Assembly: GCA_028290385.1 (NCBI GenBank)
Contig: JAQGJZ010000502.1
Coordinates: forward strand, 1-5,974
From: Enterovirga sp.
GTDB taxonomy: Bacteria > Pseudomonadota > Alphaproteobacteria > Rhizobiales > Beijerinckiaceae
Length of the DNA: 5,974 nt
Reading direction: 5' to 3'
In this document: positions 5,016 to 5,974 of the stretch, in pieces
Numbering within the stretch: the first letter of the stretch is position 1
How the letters are laid out: each line of letters opens with the position of its first letter
The notes under the pieces: generated by a model
The model's database searches: none
Told to the model about the DNA's origin: nothing
The model's input: only the letters and a program-made list of their open reading frames with translations
Program-made: the position numbers and the translations under genes

Positions 5016-5371
5016 CCTTCGACCTCAAGCTTGCTCGACCCGCTTACCTGCATGGTAACGCTGTAGGTCTTCCCGTTCTCCGGGTTGTACATCGACCCCG
5101 CGAACCGGCTGCCTGCCGGGCGCATGTCCCGGGTCAGCGGCATGCCGACGATCGCGCGCTTGCGCAGCGCCGGGTCCGGGTTGTTCTGGTCGAGGCCGTT
5201 CGTCTTGGCCCACACGACCGTTCCGCAATAGGCCTTGCCGCACGGCGAGATGCGGATCTTGGAATCGCCGTTCTCGGTGAGCCACACGCCCGTGATCCGC
5301 CCCCCTTCCGCCGCCGCAGCTCCCGCAAAGAGGAGCGATGCCGTCGCTCCGGCCAAGACAGCCACCCGCAT
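4928..5371 (-). CDS. DUF2147 secreted protein, first of a tandem pair
   Basis: The protein has 147 residues. A Sec signal peptide (MRVAVLAGATASLLFAGAAAAEGG, quoted here only to mark residues: hydrophobic 3-20, cleavage near AAA at 19-21) is followed by a single DUF2147 domain. The domain carries GVWLTENGDSKIRISPCG, YCGTVVW, NNPDP, MYNPENGKTYSV and LEVEGCVLGFLCGG and ends at WSRL, with a short tail to the TAG. The family is periplasmic or secreted; some members are associated with envelope stress or symbiosis, but no activity is established. The four Cys (in PCG, YCG, GCV and LCG) are placed to make two disulfides. The start at 5371 is preferred over the in-frame ATG at 5416 because GGGAGG lies five bases upstream and the signal peptide then begins at residue 1. 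No promoter is obvious in the minus-strand direction of 5372-5558. Confidence 0.85.
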   Translation of the reverse strand: MRVAVLAGATASLLFAGAAAAEGGRITGVWLTENGDSKIRISPCGKAYCGTVVWAKTNGLDQNNPDPALRKRAIVGMPLTRDMRPAGSRFAGSMYNPENGKTYSVTMQVSGSSKLEVEGCVLGFLCGGESWSRLPDETASVEPVGSR

Positions 5372-5498
5372 ACGAACCTCCCGATTCACACACTTTGCCG
5401 AGCGCCCGTCGGGCACAGGTTGGGAGGCTCGACCGTGATCTTGCAGAAACTGTGACCAGAAGCGGTCCCGCCGGGGGCAGCGCGCGATTCAGTCCGGC

Positions 5499-5526
5499 TT
5501 GAGACGGGCAGGCTCGGTGCTATAAG
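5499..5526 (+). promoter_or_regulatory. promoter of ndk, sigma-70 type with extended -10
   Basis: TTGAGA (5499-5504) is a good -35. Sixteen bases later TATAAG (5521-5526) is a good -10 and is preceded by TGC, the extended -10 element. The start should lie near 5533, giving a leader of about 26 bases that includes AGGA at 5545-5548, the ribosome site for the ATG at 5559. It is the best housekeeping-type promoter in the window. Confidence 0.65.
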
Positions 5527-5558
5527 CCGCGCTCTTCTCCCTCCAGGATCGCATCTTC

Positions 5559-5974
5559 ATGGCCACCGAGCAGACCTTCTCCATCCTCAAGCCGGACGCG
5601 ACGCGCCGCAACATCACGGGTGCCGTCAACGCGGTGATCGAGGAGGCAGGCCTGCGCATCGTGGCGCAGAAGCGCATCCAGATGACCCGCGCCCAGGCCG
5701 AGACCTTCTACGGCGTGCACCGCGAGCGCCCCTTCTTCGGAGAGCTCGTCGACACCATGACCTCCGGCCCCGTGGTCGTGCAGGTTCTCGAAGGCGAGAA
5801 CGCCATCAAGACCTACCGCGACGTGATGGGCGCCACGAACCCCGAGAAGGCCGACGCCGGCACCATCCGCAAGGAATTCGCCGTGTCGATGGGCGAGAAC
5901 TCCGTGCACGGCTCCGACGCGCCGGAGACGGCCGCGATCGAAATCGCGCAGTGGTTTGCGGCCAACGAGATCGT
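5559..5974 (+). CDS. ndk: nucleoside diphosphate kinase (3' end cut by the window)
   Basis: Ndk moves the gamma-phosphate from ATP to other nucleoside diphosphates through a phospho-histidine, keeping NTP and dNTP pools balanced in the cytoplasm. The sequence opens [17 protein letters not shown], with Lys11 of the nucleotide site. It shows [21 protein letters not shown] (residues 50-70, split here only by position), then RDVMGATNP at 87-95 and the active-site segment NSVHGSD (114-120) with catalytic His117. 138 complete codons are present, and the family length is about 140, so only the last few residues and the stop are missing. Start choice is supported by AGGA ten bases upstream and by family alignment at the N-terminus. 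It is transcribed away from the DUF2147 pair from its own promoter. Confidence 0.95.
   Translation, partial: MATEQTFSILKPDATRRNITGAVNAVIEEAGLRIVAQKRIQMTRAQAETFYGVHRERPFFGELVDTMTSGPVVVQVLEGENAIKTYRDVMGATNPEKADAGTIRKEFAVSMGENSVHGSDAPETAAIEIAQWFAANEI

Noticed and set aside
5404..5414. Short palindrome GCCCG-T-CGGGC upstream of the DUF2147 pair
   Set aside because: It has five-base GC arms with a one-base centre, is common by chance at this GC content, and lies away from any promoter that I can see.

Overview
The window is GC-rich DNA with strongly GC-biased third codon positions. It suggests an alphaproteobacterium, most likely Methylobacterium or a close relative. This rests on the alphaproteobacterial style of GatB, Ndk and the nu-class GST, the arginine-rich secreted hypothetical proteins, and an EcfG-type general-stress promoter. 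The genus is inferred, not proven.

Layout: two housekeeping genes flank a block of small, mostly exported proteins of unknown function. At the left (162-1634, +) is gatB, subunit B of the Asp/Glu-tRNA amidotransferase. It is full length (491 codons including its stop) but carries one in-frame TAG at 819-821. The reading frame and family conservation continue unbroken after it. Next (1795-2760, +) is a signal-peptide-bearing, basic, low-complexity Gly/Ser/Arg protein. It has a strong ribosome binding site, a close match to an EcfG promoter (GGAAC-N16-CGTT) and a textbook intrinsic terminator. Then come two minus-strand genes: a four-helix DUF4345-type membrane protein (2831-3256) and a small secreted protein with a conserved Cys/Trp tail (3334-3648). 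The second diverges from a YfcG-type glutathione-dependent oxidoreductase (3799-4506, +). That gene converges, with a 2-base gap, on a tandem pair of DUF2147 secreted paralogues (4509-5015 and 4928-5371, both -) whose reading frames overlap. The window ends inside ndk (5559 onward, +), two or so residues short of its expected end and preceded by a good sigma-70-type promoter.

Functionally, gatB and ndk are core translation and nucleotide genes. The genes between them share no obvious pathway. Four of the six encode proteins with predicted signal peptides and one encodes an integral membrane protein, so the block looks like an envelope or stress-related accessory region. The stress link is supported only by the EcfG-like promoter and, loosely, by the thiol-redox GST.

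The observations most worth following are the amber codon inside an apparently essential gatB, the EcfG-type promoter on the secreted repeat protein, and the overlapping DUF2147 pair with its uncertain start. I see no CRISPR array, insertion sequence, tRNA, rRNA or phage gene, and no convincing new multi-gene system.
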